Positions 8,096-16,805 are shown, counted from the first letter of the stretch. The stretch is 64,000 nucleotides of DNA from UMGS1279 sp045540715 (GCA_045540715.1 JAZQHT010000001.1:62001-126000); one strand, 5' to 3'. Notes: generated by a model from the sequence alone, not told the origin. Program-made: numbers and translations.

Positions 8096-8653
8096 ATGCG
8101 TAAAAATTTTGGTGTCAAAACTTGGTGTTATCCAATGCCGGTTTTTATAGTGGCTGCTTATGATAAAAATGGTAAGCCATGTTGTATGAACGCGGCTTGG
8201 GGCGGCATATATGATACAAATCAAATTATGGTGTGCTTAGCTGACGACCATAAAACAACAAAAAATATAATTGAAAGCGGTGCTTTTACGGTTAGCATTG
8301 CCGACGCTAAGCACGTCATAGAAGCAGATTACGTTGGAATTGTATCCGGTAATAATGAACCCAACAAAATGCAAAAAGCGGGTTTTACCACAACTAAATC
8401 TGAATTTGTTAATGCACCCATTATTAATGAATTTTCAATGACTATTGAGTGTGAACTTTTAAAGTTTAATGAAGACGGTATTTGTATAGGTAATATTATT
8501 AATGTTAGTGCCGATGAAAAGGTTTTAGACGAAAACGGTTTAATAGACGTTAATAAACTTGAACCTATAACTTATGATTCTGTTCATCATACTTATATAA
8601 AACTTGGCGAAAAAGTTGGTAACGCATTTTCTGACGGAAAGAAGATTAAATAA
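8096..8653 (+). CDS. Flavin reductase-like domain protein
   Basis: A 185-residue protein of the FMN-binding split-barrel flavin reductase family. Landmarks: FIVAAYDKNGKPCCMNAAWGG near 17-37 (written PVFIVAAYD then MNAAWGG), IMVCLADDHKTTKNI, and FTVSIAD followed by a KMQKAGFT stretch. Members bind FMN and reduce flavin or a small substrate with NAD(P)H. The frame can be read from a TTG at 8087, but the AAGGAG site (8081-8086) touches that codon and is 9 bases from the ATG at 8096, which I chose. It shares a TAATG junction with the TipAS gene, so the two form a two-gene operon. Confidence 0.85.
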   Translation: MRKNFGVKTWCYPMPVFIVAAYDKNGKPCCMNAAWGGIYDTNQIMVCLADDHKTTKNIIESGAFTVSIADAKHVIEADYVGIVSGNNEPNKMQKAGFTTTKSEFVNAPIINEFSMTIECELLKFNEDGICIGNIINVSADEKVLDENGLIDVNKLEPITYDSVHHTYIKLGEKVGNAFSDGKKIK

Positions 8654-9045
8654 TGAAAAGGCAATCGATAGATTTTCAAAAAGAATATAACAATGAAGTT
8701 AAAAATCGTTGGGAGAATACAAAAGAGTATAAAGAGTTTGCAGATAAAACAAAAGATTATTCAGATGATAAATGGCAAAATGCAGAAGAGGGATTAAATA
8801 CTGTTATTTCTAAGTTTGCCGATTGCAAAAATAATGGCTTTACGCATAATTCAAACAACACACAACAACTTGTAAAAGAACTTCAAAGCTATATAACAAG
8901 CAATTTCTATACTTGCAATAATACGGTTTTATTAGGGCTTGGCCAAATGTACGTTTTAGATGAACGCTTTAAAAATAATATTGATAAATTTGGTACAGGC
9001 ACAGCAGATTATATTTCAAAAGCAATAATTGAATATTGTAAATAA
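8653..9045 (+). CDS. Stand-alone TipAS antibiotic-recognition domain protein
   Basis: A 130-residue all-helical protein with the TipAS pattern: YNNEVKNRWENTKEYKEF near 11-28, a middle NTVISKFADC helix, FYTCNNTVLLGLGQMYV near 90-106 and DERFKNNIDKFGTGTADYI near the end. TipAS is the ligand-binding half of the MerR-type regulator TipA, where it binds thiopeptides; related proteins bind albicidin. The usual N-terminal MerR DNA-binding domain is absent. It overlaps the flavin reductase stop by one base. It may sequester a toxic ligand or act as a sensor partner; the ligand is unknown. A clear terminator follows at once. Confidence 0.8.
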   Translation: MKRQSIDFQKEYNNEVKNRWENTKEYKEFADKTKDYSDDKWQNAEEGLNTVISKFADCKNNGFTHNSNNTQQLVKELQSYITSNFYTCNNTVLLGLGQMYVLDERFKNNIDKFGTGTADYISKAIIEYCK

Positions 9046-9076
9046 AAAAGACTGATTCAAACGAATCAGTCTTTTT
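9045..9076 (+). terminator. Rho-independent terminator after TipAS gene
   Basis: A 14-bp perfect stem AAAAAGACTGATTC (9045-9058) / GAATCAGTCTTTTT (9063-9076) with an AAAC loop. It begins inside the stop codon. Confidence 0.9.
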
Positions 9077-9080
9077 AAAA

Positions 9081-9107
9081 TGGTGCGGGTGTTCATAACC
9101 AACCTGT
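9081..9107 (-). other. Possible decayed tRNA 3' end (T-arm and acceptor remnant)
   Basis: Read on the minus strand, the segment ends in CACCCGCACCA, an acceptor end like that of many bacterial tRNA-Leu, and starts with CAGGTT as T-arms do (compare the intact tRNA-Leu at 57682-57763). The nine bases between do not fold as a T-arm, and no 5' half is present. It could be an attachment-site scar or chance similarity. Confidence 0.25.
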
Positions 9108-9134
9108 TGTGAGTTTGTTCATAAGCGAATGTAT

Positions 9135-9162
9135 TTACTTCTGCTCTTAAATGTGCTATAAT
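9135..9162 (+). promoter_or_regulatory. Extended -10 promoter of the DUF5071 gene
   Basis: TGCTATAAT (9154-9162) is a full extended -10 element; a weak -35 (TTACTT) lies 16 bases upstream. It also shows that the in-frame ATG at 9151 cannot be the start, because it lies upstream of the -10. Confidence 0.6.
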
Positions 9163-9189
9163 TTTAAAAAAACGAGGTGTTTTTCCATT

Positions 9190-9603
9190 ATGACATTGGA
9201 TGAAATTTATGAATCGTTTATTTGGGACTCATCATACACTGACGAAGAATATGAATCTAAGATATCCGTTGGCATAAATGAGGCAAAAAAATATAAATAT
9301 CTTTATCCTTTTATTCAACCGATAATACCAGAAAAATCAAAATGCATTTGGGAACCTTGTGCAAGAGTTATTGCATTAAAGACTGATGATGAGCTGAAGC
9401 CGTATTTGTACTTATTATTTGAGTGGTTACAGGATTTAAACTGGCCGGGTGCATATACTATTTTTGATAGACTGTTAAAAATGCCATACTCATTGTTGAA
9501 AGATGAGTTGAATTATTGTAAATTGAGAGCTAAAAAAGAAAAAGACGAATTGTGGTTGATGGCTCTTGAGGATTTTCTTAAACAAAAAAATAATAAAAAA
9601 TAA
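9190..9603 (+). CDS. DUF5071 domain protein
   Basis: A 137-residue acidic protein whose second half (RVIALKTDDELKPYL near 64, LFEWLQDLNWPGA near 82, then a helical tail) fits DUF5071, a domain related to HEAT-like helical repeats. Some DUF5071 proteins sit beside polymorphic toxins as presumed immunity proteins; no toxin gene is next to it here. Start choice: the ATG at 9190 has a GAGGTG site 10 bases before it and lies after the -10 box, whereas the upstream ATG at 9151 does not. It has its own promoter and hairpin, so it stands as a single-gene unit, perhaps an orphan immunity gene. Confidence 0.65.
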   Translation: MTLDEIYESFIWDSSYTDEEYESKISVGINEAKKYKYLYPFIQPIIPEKSKCIWEPCARVIALKTDDELKPYLYLLFEWLQDLNWPGAYTIFDRLLKMPYSLLKDELNYCKLRAKKEKDELWLMALEDFLKQKNNKK

Positions 9604-9608
9604 CCACT

Positions 9609-9659
9609 TAACCCACTGCGATATCTTTCAGTCAAAATTGAAAGTGTCATAGTGGGTTA
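9609..9659 (+). terminator. Nested hairpin after the DUF5071 gene, possible terminator
   Basis: Outer arms TAACCCACT (9609-9617) and AGTGGGTTA (9651-9659) enclose CTTTCA (9625-9630) / TGAAAG (9639-9644). The following bases lack a clean U-run, so terminator function is uncertain. A second short hairpin (GAGTAG/CTACTC, 9688-9707) follows. Confidence 0.45.
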
Positions 9660-9713
9660 CGCACTTTAAAAAGTGTGTAATAATAAAGAGTAGGCAGAAA
9701 TCTACTCAAAAAT

Positions 9714-9770
9714 GAAAATAAAAAATCGAGTGTCCATTTCCAACATTCAAATTGGTTATGAACACTCGAT
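9714..9770 (-). terminator. Terminator of tRNA-Pro
   Basis: On the minus strand, ATCGAGTGT (9770-9762) pairs with ACACTCGAT (9733-9725). Inner pairs CAT/ATG and CCAA/TTGG follow around small internal loops, and the hairpin is followed by TTTTTATTTT. It sits directly after the tRNA-Pro CCA end. Confidence 0.7.
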
Positions 9771-9771
9771 A

Positions 9772-9848
9772 TGGTCGAGGTGACAGGACTCGAACCTGCG
9801 GCATCCTGGTCCCAAACCAGGCGCGATACCAAACTTCGCCACACCTCG
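9772..9848 (-). tRNA. tRNA-Pro (anticodon TGG)
   Basis: The acceptor stem is CGAGGTG (9848-9842) with CACCTCG (9782-9776), discriminator A at 9775 and an encoded CCA at 9774-9772. The anticodon stem-loop CCTGG-TTTGGGA-CCAGG gives anticodon TGG, and the T-arm contains GGTTCGAGTCC. It has its own consensus promoter and a terminator. Confidence 0.97.
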
Positions 9849-9888
9849 TTATTATTAAATTGTTTTGCTTAATTAAGACAGCTTTTAT

Positions 9889-9917
9889 ATTATAGTAGAG
9901 AAATTGCATTTTGTCAA
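9889..9917 (-). promoter_or_regulatory. Consensus promoter of tRNA-Pro
   Basis: On the minus strand, a perfect TTGACA (9917-9912), a 17-base spacer and a perfect TATAAT (9894-9889). Start of transcription is expected near 9882, about 34 bases before the mature tRNA. Confidence 0.85.
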
Positions 9918-9982
9918 ACATATTTTTTAAAAATGTATATAAATTTTTATTATTTTTTTAAAATATTGTTCATTTTGATTTA

Positions 9983-10011
9983 TTGACAATTAAATATTAA
10001 TATGTTAATAT
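9983..10011 (+). promoter_or_regulatory. Promoter of the pyrimidine operon
   Basis: A perfect TTGACA (9983-9988), 17-base spacer and TAATAT (10006-10011). The leader to the pyrC ATG is only about 30 bases, too short for a PyrR-type attenuator; an AAAGGG ribosome site lies 7 bases before the ATG. Confidence 0.7.
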
Positions 10012-10047
10012 ATAAAAAACAAAAAAGGCGCTAGAAAGGGTATTACA

Positions 10048-11280
10048 ATGCAGACTAAGCTTAAAGCAAACGTAATAGGATTTGAAAAAATCGATGACGC
10101 TTCACTTTTTGCATTGGAATTTTTGTCTCAACCTTCTGTTAGTGCCCTTAACACAATTGAATATTCTATTTTACCCGGTTTTTGTGATGTGCATGTGCAT
10201 TTTCGCGAACCGGGTTTTTCTTATAAAGAAACAATTTTCTCTGGTTCTAAATCTGCTGCAGCCGGTGGATATACCGACGTTTGCACCATGCCAAACTTAA
10301 ACCCCGTACCAGATAGCGTAAAAAATATTAAATTACAACAAGACGCAATTGATAATGACGCTGTTATAAAGGTTTATCCTTATGCTTCTATTACCGTTAA
10401 ACAAATGGGTGAAGAATTATCTGATTTTGATGGTTTAAAAGATAAATGCGTTGCTTTTTCTGATGATGGCAAGGGTGTTCAGGAAGAAACCTTAATGTTT
10501 AAAGCCATGCAAAAGGCAAAAGAACTTAACAAAATTATTGTTGCCCACTGTGAAGATAACACGCTTTTATGCGGTGGCTATATTCATAAGGGAGAATATG
10601 CAAAGAAGAACAACCATCTTAGCATTTCATCTGAAAGTGAATATAAACAAATTGAGCGTGATATAGAACTTGTTAGAAAAACAGGTTGCAAATACCATAT
10701 TTGTCATATATCAACGAAAGAAAGTGTTGAACTAATTAGAAATGCTAAAGCAGAAGGATTAGATATTACCTGTGAAACTGCACCGCACTACTTAGTTTTA
10801 GATGATAGCAATTTACAAGAAGACGGTAGATTTAAAATGAATCCGCCTCTTCGTTCAAAGTCAGATAAAGAAGCGCTAATTAATGGAATTATTGATGGAA
10901 CTATTGACATGATAGCAACCGACCACGCGCCACACTCTTTAGAAGAAAAGTCCAAAGGGCTAAAGGGGAGTGCATTTGGTATTGTTGGACTTGAAACCGC
11001 CTTTAGTGTTCTTTATACCCACTTAGTCAAAACAAACGTAATCTCGTTAGAAAAATTATTAGAGCTTTTGGTGTATAACCCACGAAAAAGATTTAATATA
11101 AAAATAAATAACGACTTTACGGTGTTTAAATTAGAAGAAAAATATAAGGTTAACCCTAACGAATTTTTATCAAAAGGAAGGGCCACACCTTTTGAAAATG
11201 ATGAACTTTATGCAAAATGTTATTTAACTGTTTGCAATGGTAAAATTGTTTACAGCAGATTAGCTTCGGAGGAATTTTAA
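10048..11280 (+). CDS. pyrC: Dihydroorotase
   Basis: A 410-residue zinc amidohydrolase that closes N-carbamoyl-aspartate to dihydroorotate, step 3 of UMP synthesis. The metal site CDVHVHFREPG (His 49 and 51) starts the barrel, and TMP-type loop AHCED near 170, HICHIST near 220 and IATDHAPHS near 290 carry the other ligands and the catalytic Asp. This is the class I form of Gram-positive bacteria. It is first in the operon and meets carB with a TAATG overlap. The first 40 residues are shorter than in some relatives but complete the small beta-domain. Confidence 0.95.
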   Translation: MQTKLKANVIGFEKIDDASLFALEFLSQPSVSALNTIEYSILPGFCDVHVHFREPGFSYKETIFSGSKSAAAGGYTDVCTMPNLNPVPDSVKNIKLQQDAIDNDAVIKVYPYASITVKQMGEELSDFDGLKDKCVAFSDDGKGVQEETLMFKAMQKAKELNKIIVAHCEDNTLLCGGYIHKGEYAKKNNHLSISSESEYKQIERDIELVRKTGCKYHICHISTKESVELIRNAKAEGLDITCETAPHYLVLDDSNLQEDGRFKMNPPLRSKSDKEALINGIIDGTIDMIATDHAPHSLEEKSKGLKGSAFGIVGLETAFSVLYTHLVKTNVISLEKLLELLVYNPRKRFNIKINNDFTVFKLEEKYKVNPNEFLSKGRATPFENDELYAKCYLTVCNGKIVYSRLASEEF

Positions 11281-14200
11281 TGGCAAAGCGCAAAGACTTA
11301 AAAAAGATTTTAATAATTGGTTCCGGTCCTATTGTTATTGGACAAGCCGCAGAGTTTGACTATGCAGGAACTCAAGCTTGTTTAGCCCTTAAAGAAGAAG
11401 GCTACGAGGTTGTTTTATGTAACTCTAACCCTGCGACCATTATGACAGACACCACAATTGCCGATAAGGTTTATATGGAACCTTTGACCTTAGAGTATAT
11501 TGCGAAAATTTTAAGATATGAAAGACCCGATGCAATAGTACCGGGTATTGGTGGTCAAACCGGTCTTAATCTTGCAATGCAACTAGAGAAAAAAGGCATA
11601 TTAAAAGAATGCGGTGTTGAACTACTTGGTACTAGCAGTTCAAGTATTGAACGCGCAGAAGACCGCGAACTTTTTAAAGAACTATGCGAATCTATTGGCG
11701 AACCTACAATTCCTTCACAAATTACATATAATCTTGAAGAAGCAAAACAAGCTGCAGCAGAAATTGGCTATCCCGTAGTATTACGCCCTGCATTTACTTT
11801 GGGCGGCACCGGTGGTGGCTTTGCAAATAACGAACAAGAACTAATTGAAATTGGTGTTAACGCTTTTAAACTTTCGCCTGTATCACAGGTATTAATTGAA
11901 AAAAGCGTTAAAGGTTACAAAGAAATTGAATTTGAAGTTATGCGCGATGGTAACGACCACGCCATTACAATATGTGGCATGGAAAATATCGACCCGGTTG
12001 GTGTTCACACCGGCGACTCTATTGTTGTAGCGCCTATAATGACCTTAAACGATCATGATTTAAAAATGCTAAACGATAGCGCCATTAAAATTATTAGAGA
12101 ATTAAAAATTGAAGGCGGCTGTAACGTTCAGTTTGCTTTAAATCCGCATAGCAGCGAGTATTATTTAATTGAAGTTAACCCAAGAGTATCTCGTTCATCT
12201 GCTCTAGCCTCAAAAGCCAGTGGTTATCCTATTGCACGTGTAACCGCTAAAATTGCTGTTGGTATGACTTTAGAAGAAATTTCTATTGCTAATACTAATG
12301 CCGCTTTTGAACCAAAACTTGATTACGTTATTACAAAACTTCCTCGTTTTCCTTTTGATAAATTTACTACTGCAAGCAATAGCTTAGGTACACAAATGAA
12401 GGCAACAGGCGAAGTAATGGGAATAGGCTCAACTTTAGAGGAAAGCTTATTAAAGGGCACTCGCTCGTTAGAAATTGGCATTAATCACTTATATCATCAC
12501 AAATTTGATAATATGAGTGTTGATGAATTAAAGGCATATATTAGTGAATTTAGAGATGATAACTTATTTGCAATTGCAGAACTAATTTATCATGGTGTTA
12601 GCATTGATGAAATTCATAATATTACAAAAATTACGCCCTTTTTCTTAGAGTCAATAAAGAAAATTATTGATATGGAAGAATCTTTAAAACAAAATGATTT
12701 TAATTTAGAGATTTTACTTTCAGCTAAAAAGATGGGATTCTCTGATAAATATATTGCAAGAATGTGGAAATGTTCTGAAATAGATGTTTATAATTTTAGA
12801 AAAGAAAATAATTTATTTCCGGCATTTAAAATGGTTGATACTTGTCACACAAATGCATATATTCCATATTTTTATTCATCGTATTCCGGCAAAAATGCTT
12901 CAAAATTAACCGAAAAGAAAAAGATTATAGTTTTAGGTGCAGGTCCTATTAGAATTGGTCAAGGTGTAGAATTTGACTACTCAACAGTTCACGCGGTAAC
13001 AACAATTAAAAATTCGGGTTACGAAGCTATCATTATTAATAATAACCCTGAAACAGTTTCAACCGATTACACAACAGCAGATAAACTTTATTTTGAACCG
13101 CTTACAACCGAAGACGTAATGAATATTATTGAGTTTGAAAAACCTGAAGGTGTTATTGCTTCTTTGGGTGGACAAACTGCGATTAATTTAGCTGAACCAC
13201 TAATGCAACGTGGTGTTAAAATTATCGGTACTGATTGTGCAGCAATAGAAAGAGCGGAAAATAGGGATAGCTTTGAAAAAGTTTTATCTTCTCTAAATAT
13301 TCCTCAACCAAAAGGTAAGGCTGTTACAAAAATTGAAGACGGTATTAAAGCCGCTGAAGAAATAGGATACCCCGTTCTTGTCAGACCAAGCTTTGTTTTA
13401 GGCGGTAGAGCAATGCAAATTGTTGCTAATGAAAGCCAATTGCGTCATTACTTAAAAACTGCCGTTGAAATAGATGAAGATAAACCTGTTTTAGTCGATA
13501 AATATATTCAGGGAAAAGAAGTTGAGGTTGACGCGATTTGCGATGGTAAAAACGTTTTTGTTCCTGGTATTATGGAGCTTGTTGAACGTACCGGCGTTCA
13601 TAGTGGTGACTCTATAAGCGTTTATCCCACATTTAGCATTTCTAATAAAGTAAAAGGTATAATTTTACAATATGCAAAAATGTTAGGTCTTGGCATTGGT
13701 ATTGTTGGTTTATATAATATTCAGTTTATTGTTGATCAAAATGAAAATGTTTATATTATTGAAGTTAATCCTCGTTCTTCAAGAACTGTTCCTTTCCTTT
13801 CAAAAGCAACCGGATATAGTTTAGCGGATATTGCAACCGAAGTTATATTGGGTAAAAGCTTAAAAGAACAAGGTATATTTGATATTTATCCTGAAGAGAA
13901 AAAACGTTGGTACGTTAAAGTTCCTGTATTTTCTTTTAACAAAATTAAGGGTTTAGATGCTTATCTTTCACCTGAAATGAAATCTACGGGCGAAGCAATA
14001 GGCTACGATGATAAATTTTATCGTGCAGTATATAAAGCTTTACAAGCTTCTGGTATGGAATGTAAAAACTATGGTACTGTTTTTGTAACAATTGCGGATA
14101 AAGACAAAGAAGAAGCTTTACCTCTTATTAGACGATTTTATAATTTAGGCTTTAATATTGAAGCGACAGAAGGTACTGCTGCATTTTTAAAACGCAATGG

Positions 14201-14453
14201 AATTAGAACTCATATTTTGAAGAAAATTCATCAAGATGAAGACGAAATTCATGATGCTATAAGAAACGGTCATATTGCCTATATAGTTAATACTAAAGAT
14301 ATTGGTTCTGAAAATCAGGCTAGTGATGGTCGCCTAATTCGTCAGTACGCAACAGAAAACAACGTAAACATCTTTACAAACTTAGATACTGTTAAGGTGC
14401 TTTTAGACGTACTTGAAGAAACTACGCTTACAATTTCAACTATTAATTCATAA
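11280..14453 (+). CDS. carB: Carbamoyl-phosphate synthase large subunit
   Basis: A full-length 1057-residue CarB with two tandem ATP-grasp halves. KKILIIGSGPIVIGQAAEFDY near 8-28 (KKILIIGSGP, then GQAAEFDY) is repeated near 545 as KIIVLGAGPIRIGQGVEFDY. The C-terminal MGS-like allosteric domain (about 930-1057, with TEGTAAFL) is present. It makes carbamoyl phosphate from bicarbonate, ammonia and two ATP. Normally CarA supplies ammonia from glutamine, but carA is not in this operon, so it must be elsewhere or absent. It is coupled to pyrC by a one-base overlap. Confidence 0.97.
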   Translation: MAKRKDLKKILIIGSGPIVIGQAAEFDYAGTQACLALKEEGYEVVLCNSNPATIMTDTTIADKVYMEPLTLEYIAKILRYERPDAIVPGIGGQTGLNLAMQLEKKGILKECGVELLGTSSSSIERAEDRELFKELCESIGEPTIPSQITYNLEEAKQAAAEIGYPVVLRPAFTLGGTGGGFANNEQELIEIGVNAFKLSPVSQVLIEKSVKGYKEIEFEVMRDGNDHAITICGMENIDPVGVHTGDSIVVAPIMTLNDHDLKMLNDSAIKIIRELKIEGGCNVQFALNPHSSEYYLIEVNPRVSRSSALASKASGYPIARVTAKIAVGMTLEEISIANTNAAFEPKLDYVITKLPRFPFDKFTTASNSLGTQMKATGEVMGIGSTLEESLLKGTRSLEIGINHLYHHKFDNMSVDELKAYISEFRDDNLFAIAELIYHGVSIDEIHNITKITPFFLESIKKIIDMEESLKQNDFNLEILLSAKKMGFSDKYIARMWKCSEIDVYNFRKENNLFPAFKMVDTCHTNAYIPYFYSSYSGKNASKLTEKKKIIVLGAGPIRIGQGVEFDYSTVHAVTTIKNSGYEAIIINNNPETVSTDYTTADKLYFEPLTTEDVMNIIEFEKPEGVIASLGGQTAINLAEPLMQRGVKIIGTDCAAIERAENRDSFEKVLSSLNIPQPKGKAVTKIEDGIKAAEEIGYPVLVRPSFVLGGRAMQIVANESQLRHYLKTAVEIDEDKPVLVDKYIQGKEVEVDAICDGKNVFVPGIMELVERTGVHSGDSISVYPTFSISNKVKGIILQYAKMLGLGIGIVGLYNIQFIVDQNENVYIIEVNPRSSRTVPFLSKATGYSLADIATEVILGKSLKEQGIFDIYPEEKKRWYVKVPVFSFNKIKGLDAYLSPEMKSTGEAIGYDDKFYRAVYKALQASGMECKNYGTVFVTIADKDKEEALPLIRRFYNLGFNIEATEGTAAFLKRNGIRTHILKKIHQDEDEIHDAIRNGHIAYIVNTKDIGSENQASDGRLIRQYATENNVNIFTNLDTVKVLLDVLEETTLTISTINS

Positions 14454-14463
14454 GGAAGCAATA

Positions 14464-15198
14464 ATGAAGCAAGTTAATTTGAAAATTATTTCTAATGTAA
14501 AAATTGCTAAAGACGTTTATAAAATGAAACTTTTTGGCGATGTTAGTGCAATAACTTCTCCAGGTCAATTTGTAAATATAAAAATTGATGGGTTGTTTTT
14601 GCGCCGTCCTATTTCAGTTTGCGATTGCGATAATAATACTTTAACTTTAATATATAAAGTTGTTGGTCGCGGCACAGAAGTTCTTTCTAATATGCAAGAG
14701 GGCGAACTTGACGTTCTAACAGGACTTGGTAATGGTTACGATTTAACGTTATCAGGAGAAACACCACTTTTACTTGGTGGTGGTGTTGGCGTTCCGCCAT
14801 TATATATGTTAGCAAAACAATTAATAGAAACGGGCAAAAATGTTACCGTTATTTTAGGTTTTAATTCTAAAGAAGATGTTTTTTATGAAGAGGAATTTAA
14901 ATCGTTAGGTGCAAATGTTTTAGTTACAACTGCAGATGGAACTTATGGTATTAAAGGATTTGTTACAGATGCAGTTAAAAATATTGATTATTCATATTTT
15001 TATACTTGTGGCCCTGAGCCTATGTTAAAAGCAGTTTATAGAACATTAAATACTTCGGGACAGTTTAGTTTCGAAGAAAGAATGGGTTGTGGCTTTGGTG
15101 CTTGTATGGGTTGCTCCTGTAAGACCATAACAGGATATAAAAGAATTTGCAAAGAAGGACCTGTATTACAAAAGGAGGAAATATTATGGGAAGATTAA
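14464..15198 (+). CDS. pyrK: Dihydroorotate dehydrogenase electron-transfer subunit
   Basis: A 244-residue FAD and 2Fe-2S protein that lets PyrD type 1B pass electrons to NAD. Visible parts are a ferredoxin-reductase barrel with RRPISVCD near 50, the NAD domain LLLGGGVGVPPLYMLA near 105, and the cysteine cluster CGFGACMGCSCKT plus a fourth Cys in RICKEGPV. An ATG at 14413 lies inside carB and would add 17 unlike residues; the AAGGAAG site just after the carB stop points to the ATG at 14464. It overlaps pyrD by 13 bases. Confidence 0.95.
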   Translation: MKQVNLKIISNVKIAKDVYKMKLFGDVSAITSPGQFVNIKIDGLFLRRPISVCDCDNNTLTLIYKVVGRGTEVLSNMQEGELDVLTGLGNGYDLTLSGETPLLLGGGVGVPPLYMLAKQLIETGKNVTVILGFNSKEDVFYEEEFKSLGANVLVTTADGTYGIKGFVTDAVKNIDYSYFYTCGPEPMLKAVYRTLNTSGQFSFEERMGCGFGACMGCSCKTITGYKRICKEGPVLQKEEILWED

Positions 15199-16097
15199 AC
15201 GTTAATCTTTGTGGTATTGAATTAGATAACCCCATAATTCCTGCTAGCGGAACTTTTGGTTTTGGTTACGAATTTGCTGAAATTTACGATATTAACATAT
15301 TAGGTACTTTTTCTTTTAAAGGAACTACAAAAGATCCGCGTTTTGGCAATCCTACTCCAAGAATTGCAGAGTGCACCTGTGGTATGATTAATGCAGTAGG
15401 TCTTCAAAATCCCGGTGTTCATAAAGTAATTGCGGAAGAACTACCAAAACTTAAAAAATGTTTTAATAAAAAAGTTATGGCAAATATAAGCGGTTTTTCT
15501 ATTGAAGATTACGTTTATACTGCTTCATTACTCGATAAAGAAGAACAAGTTGGATGGCTTGAAGTTAATATTAGTTGTCCTAATGTACATGGCGGAGGTA
15601 TGAGTTTTGGTACAGATTATAAATCTGCCGCAGCTGTTACTAAAGCTGTAAAAGCAGCCACTAATAAACCTATTATATTAAAATTATCTCCCAATGTTAC
15701 CAATATTGTTGAAATAGCCAAAGCTTGTGAAGATGCCGGCGCTGATGGTATAAGTTTAATTAACACTCTTTTAGGCATGAGAATTGACTTAAAAACTAAA
15801 AAGCCGATCATCGCAAATAAAAAAGGTGGCTTTTCCGGTTCTGCAATTTTCCCGGTTGCACTAAGGATGGTTTATGAAGTGTCTGAAGCTGTTAAAGTGC
15901 CTGTTATTGGTATGGGTGGCGTAACAACAGCTGAAGATGTTATAGAAATGATGCTTGCGGGTGCTACTGCAGTACAAGTGGGCGCGGCTAATTTAATTGA
16001 TCCATTTGCTTGTAAAAGTATAATTGAAAATTTACCAACAGTAATGGATAAATATAATGTTAAAAACTTGAAAGATATTATTGGAGGAGCGTTATAA
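15186..16097 (+). CDS. pyrD: Dihydroorotate dehydrogenase, type 1B catalytic subunit
   Basis: A 303-residue FMN barrel oxidising dihydroorotate to orotate. The active-site loop VNISCPNVHGGG gives Cys131, the residue expected in class 1B enzymes (class 2 has Ser), which agrees with pyrK next door. Other landmarks: PIIPASGTFGFG near 16, LKLSPN near 165, and VIGMGGV near 240. The AAAGGAGG site inside the pyrK end (15171-15178) is 7 bases before the ATG at 15186; a longer frame from 15147 has no such support. It meets pyrF with TAATG. Confidence 0.96.
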   Translation: MGRLNVNLCGIELDNPIIPASGTFGFGYEFAEIYDINILGTFSFKGTTKDPRFGNPTPRIAECTCGMINAVGLQNPGVHKVIAEELPKLKKCFNKKVMANISGFSIEDYVYTASLLDKEEQVGWLEVNISCPNVHGGGMSFGTDYKSAAAVTKAVKAATNKPIILKLSPNVTNIVEIAKACEDAGADGISLINTLLGMRIDLKTKKPIIANKKGGFSGSAIFPVALRMVYEVSEAVKVPVIGMGGVTTAEDVIEMMLAGATAVQVGAANLIDPFACKSIIENLPTVMDKYNVKNLKDIIGGAL

Positions 16098-16795
16098 TGG
16101 GTAAAGACGTAATTATTGCTTGTGATTTTCCAAGTGCTGATGAAGTATTAAAGTTTTTAGATAACTTTACTGATGAAAAACCTTACGTTAAAATTGGTAT
16201 GGAACTTTTTTATGGTGCGGGCCCCAGTATTGTCAAAGAAATTAAAAACAGAGGACATAAAATCTTTTTAGATTTAAAGCTTCACGATATACCAAACACA
16301 GTTAAAAAAGCAATGGCTGTTTTATCAAATTTAGACGTTGATATGTGTAATTTACATGCTTCTGGTACTTGTAATATGATGAAAGCCGCAATTGAAGGTT
16401 TAACCAGAAAAGATGGTACTCGACCTTTACTTATTGCCGTAACTCAATTAACTTCTACTGATCAAGAAAGTATGGAAAATGATTTATTAATAAAGGAACC
16501 CATTGATAAGGTTGTAATGCATTACGCACATAATGCTAAAATTTCAGGTCTTGATGGTGTTGTTTGTTCTCCACTAGAAGCTGGTATTGTGCATGCTACT
16601 TGCGGAAATGAATTTATTACAGTTACTCCTGGTGTTCGTTTTGCCGATGGGGATATGGGAGATCAAAAACGTGTTATGACACCAAAAGCTGCCAAAGAAA
16701 TCGGCTCGGATTATATTGTTGTTGGTCGACCAATTACTGCAGCACCCGATCCCGTTGCAGCATATAAACGCTGTGTAGAAGAATTTGTTGATTAG
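16097..16795 (+). CDS. pyrF: Orotidine-5'-phosphate decarboxylase
   Basis: A 232-residue barrel enzyme making UMP from OMP. The catalytic DxKxxD box is DLKLHD (59-64, catalytic Lys61) followed by IPNTV, and the phosphate loop VVGRPI lies near the C-terminus. This is the short Bacillus-type enzyme rather than the longer one fused or found in some Clostridia. Its start overlaps the pyrD stop by one base, and pyrE follows after ten bases. Confidence 0.96.
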   Translation: MGKDVIIACDFPSADEVLKFLDNFTDEKPYVKIGMELFYGAGPSIVKEIKNRGHKIFLDLKLHDIPNTVKKAMAVLSNLDVDMCNLHASGTCNMMKAAIEGLTRKDGTRPLLIAVTQLTSTDQESMENDLLIKEPIDKVVMHYAHNAKISGLDGVVCSPLEAGIVHATCGNEFITVTPGVRFADGDMGDQKRVMTPKAAKEIGSDYIVVGRPITAAPDPVAAYKRCVEEFVD

Positions 16796-16805
16796 GAGAA
16801 TAAAA

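Noticed and set aside
9151..9189. Upstream start for the DUF5071 gene
   Set aside because: The ATG at 9151 lies before the -10 box and would give residues with no ribosome site; 9190 has both.
9647..9921. Short minus-strand frames across the tRNA-Pro
   Set aside because: They read through a real tRNA gene, its terminator and promoter, so they are not coding.
10012..10047. PyrR-type attenuator in the pyrimidine leader
   Set aside because: The leader between the likely start of transcription and the pyrC ATG is about 30 bases, too short for an anti-terminator and terminator pair.
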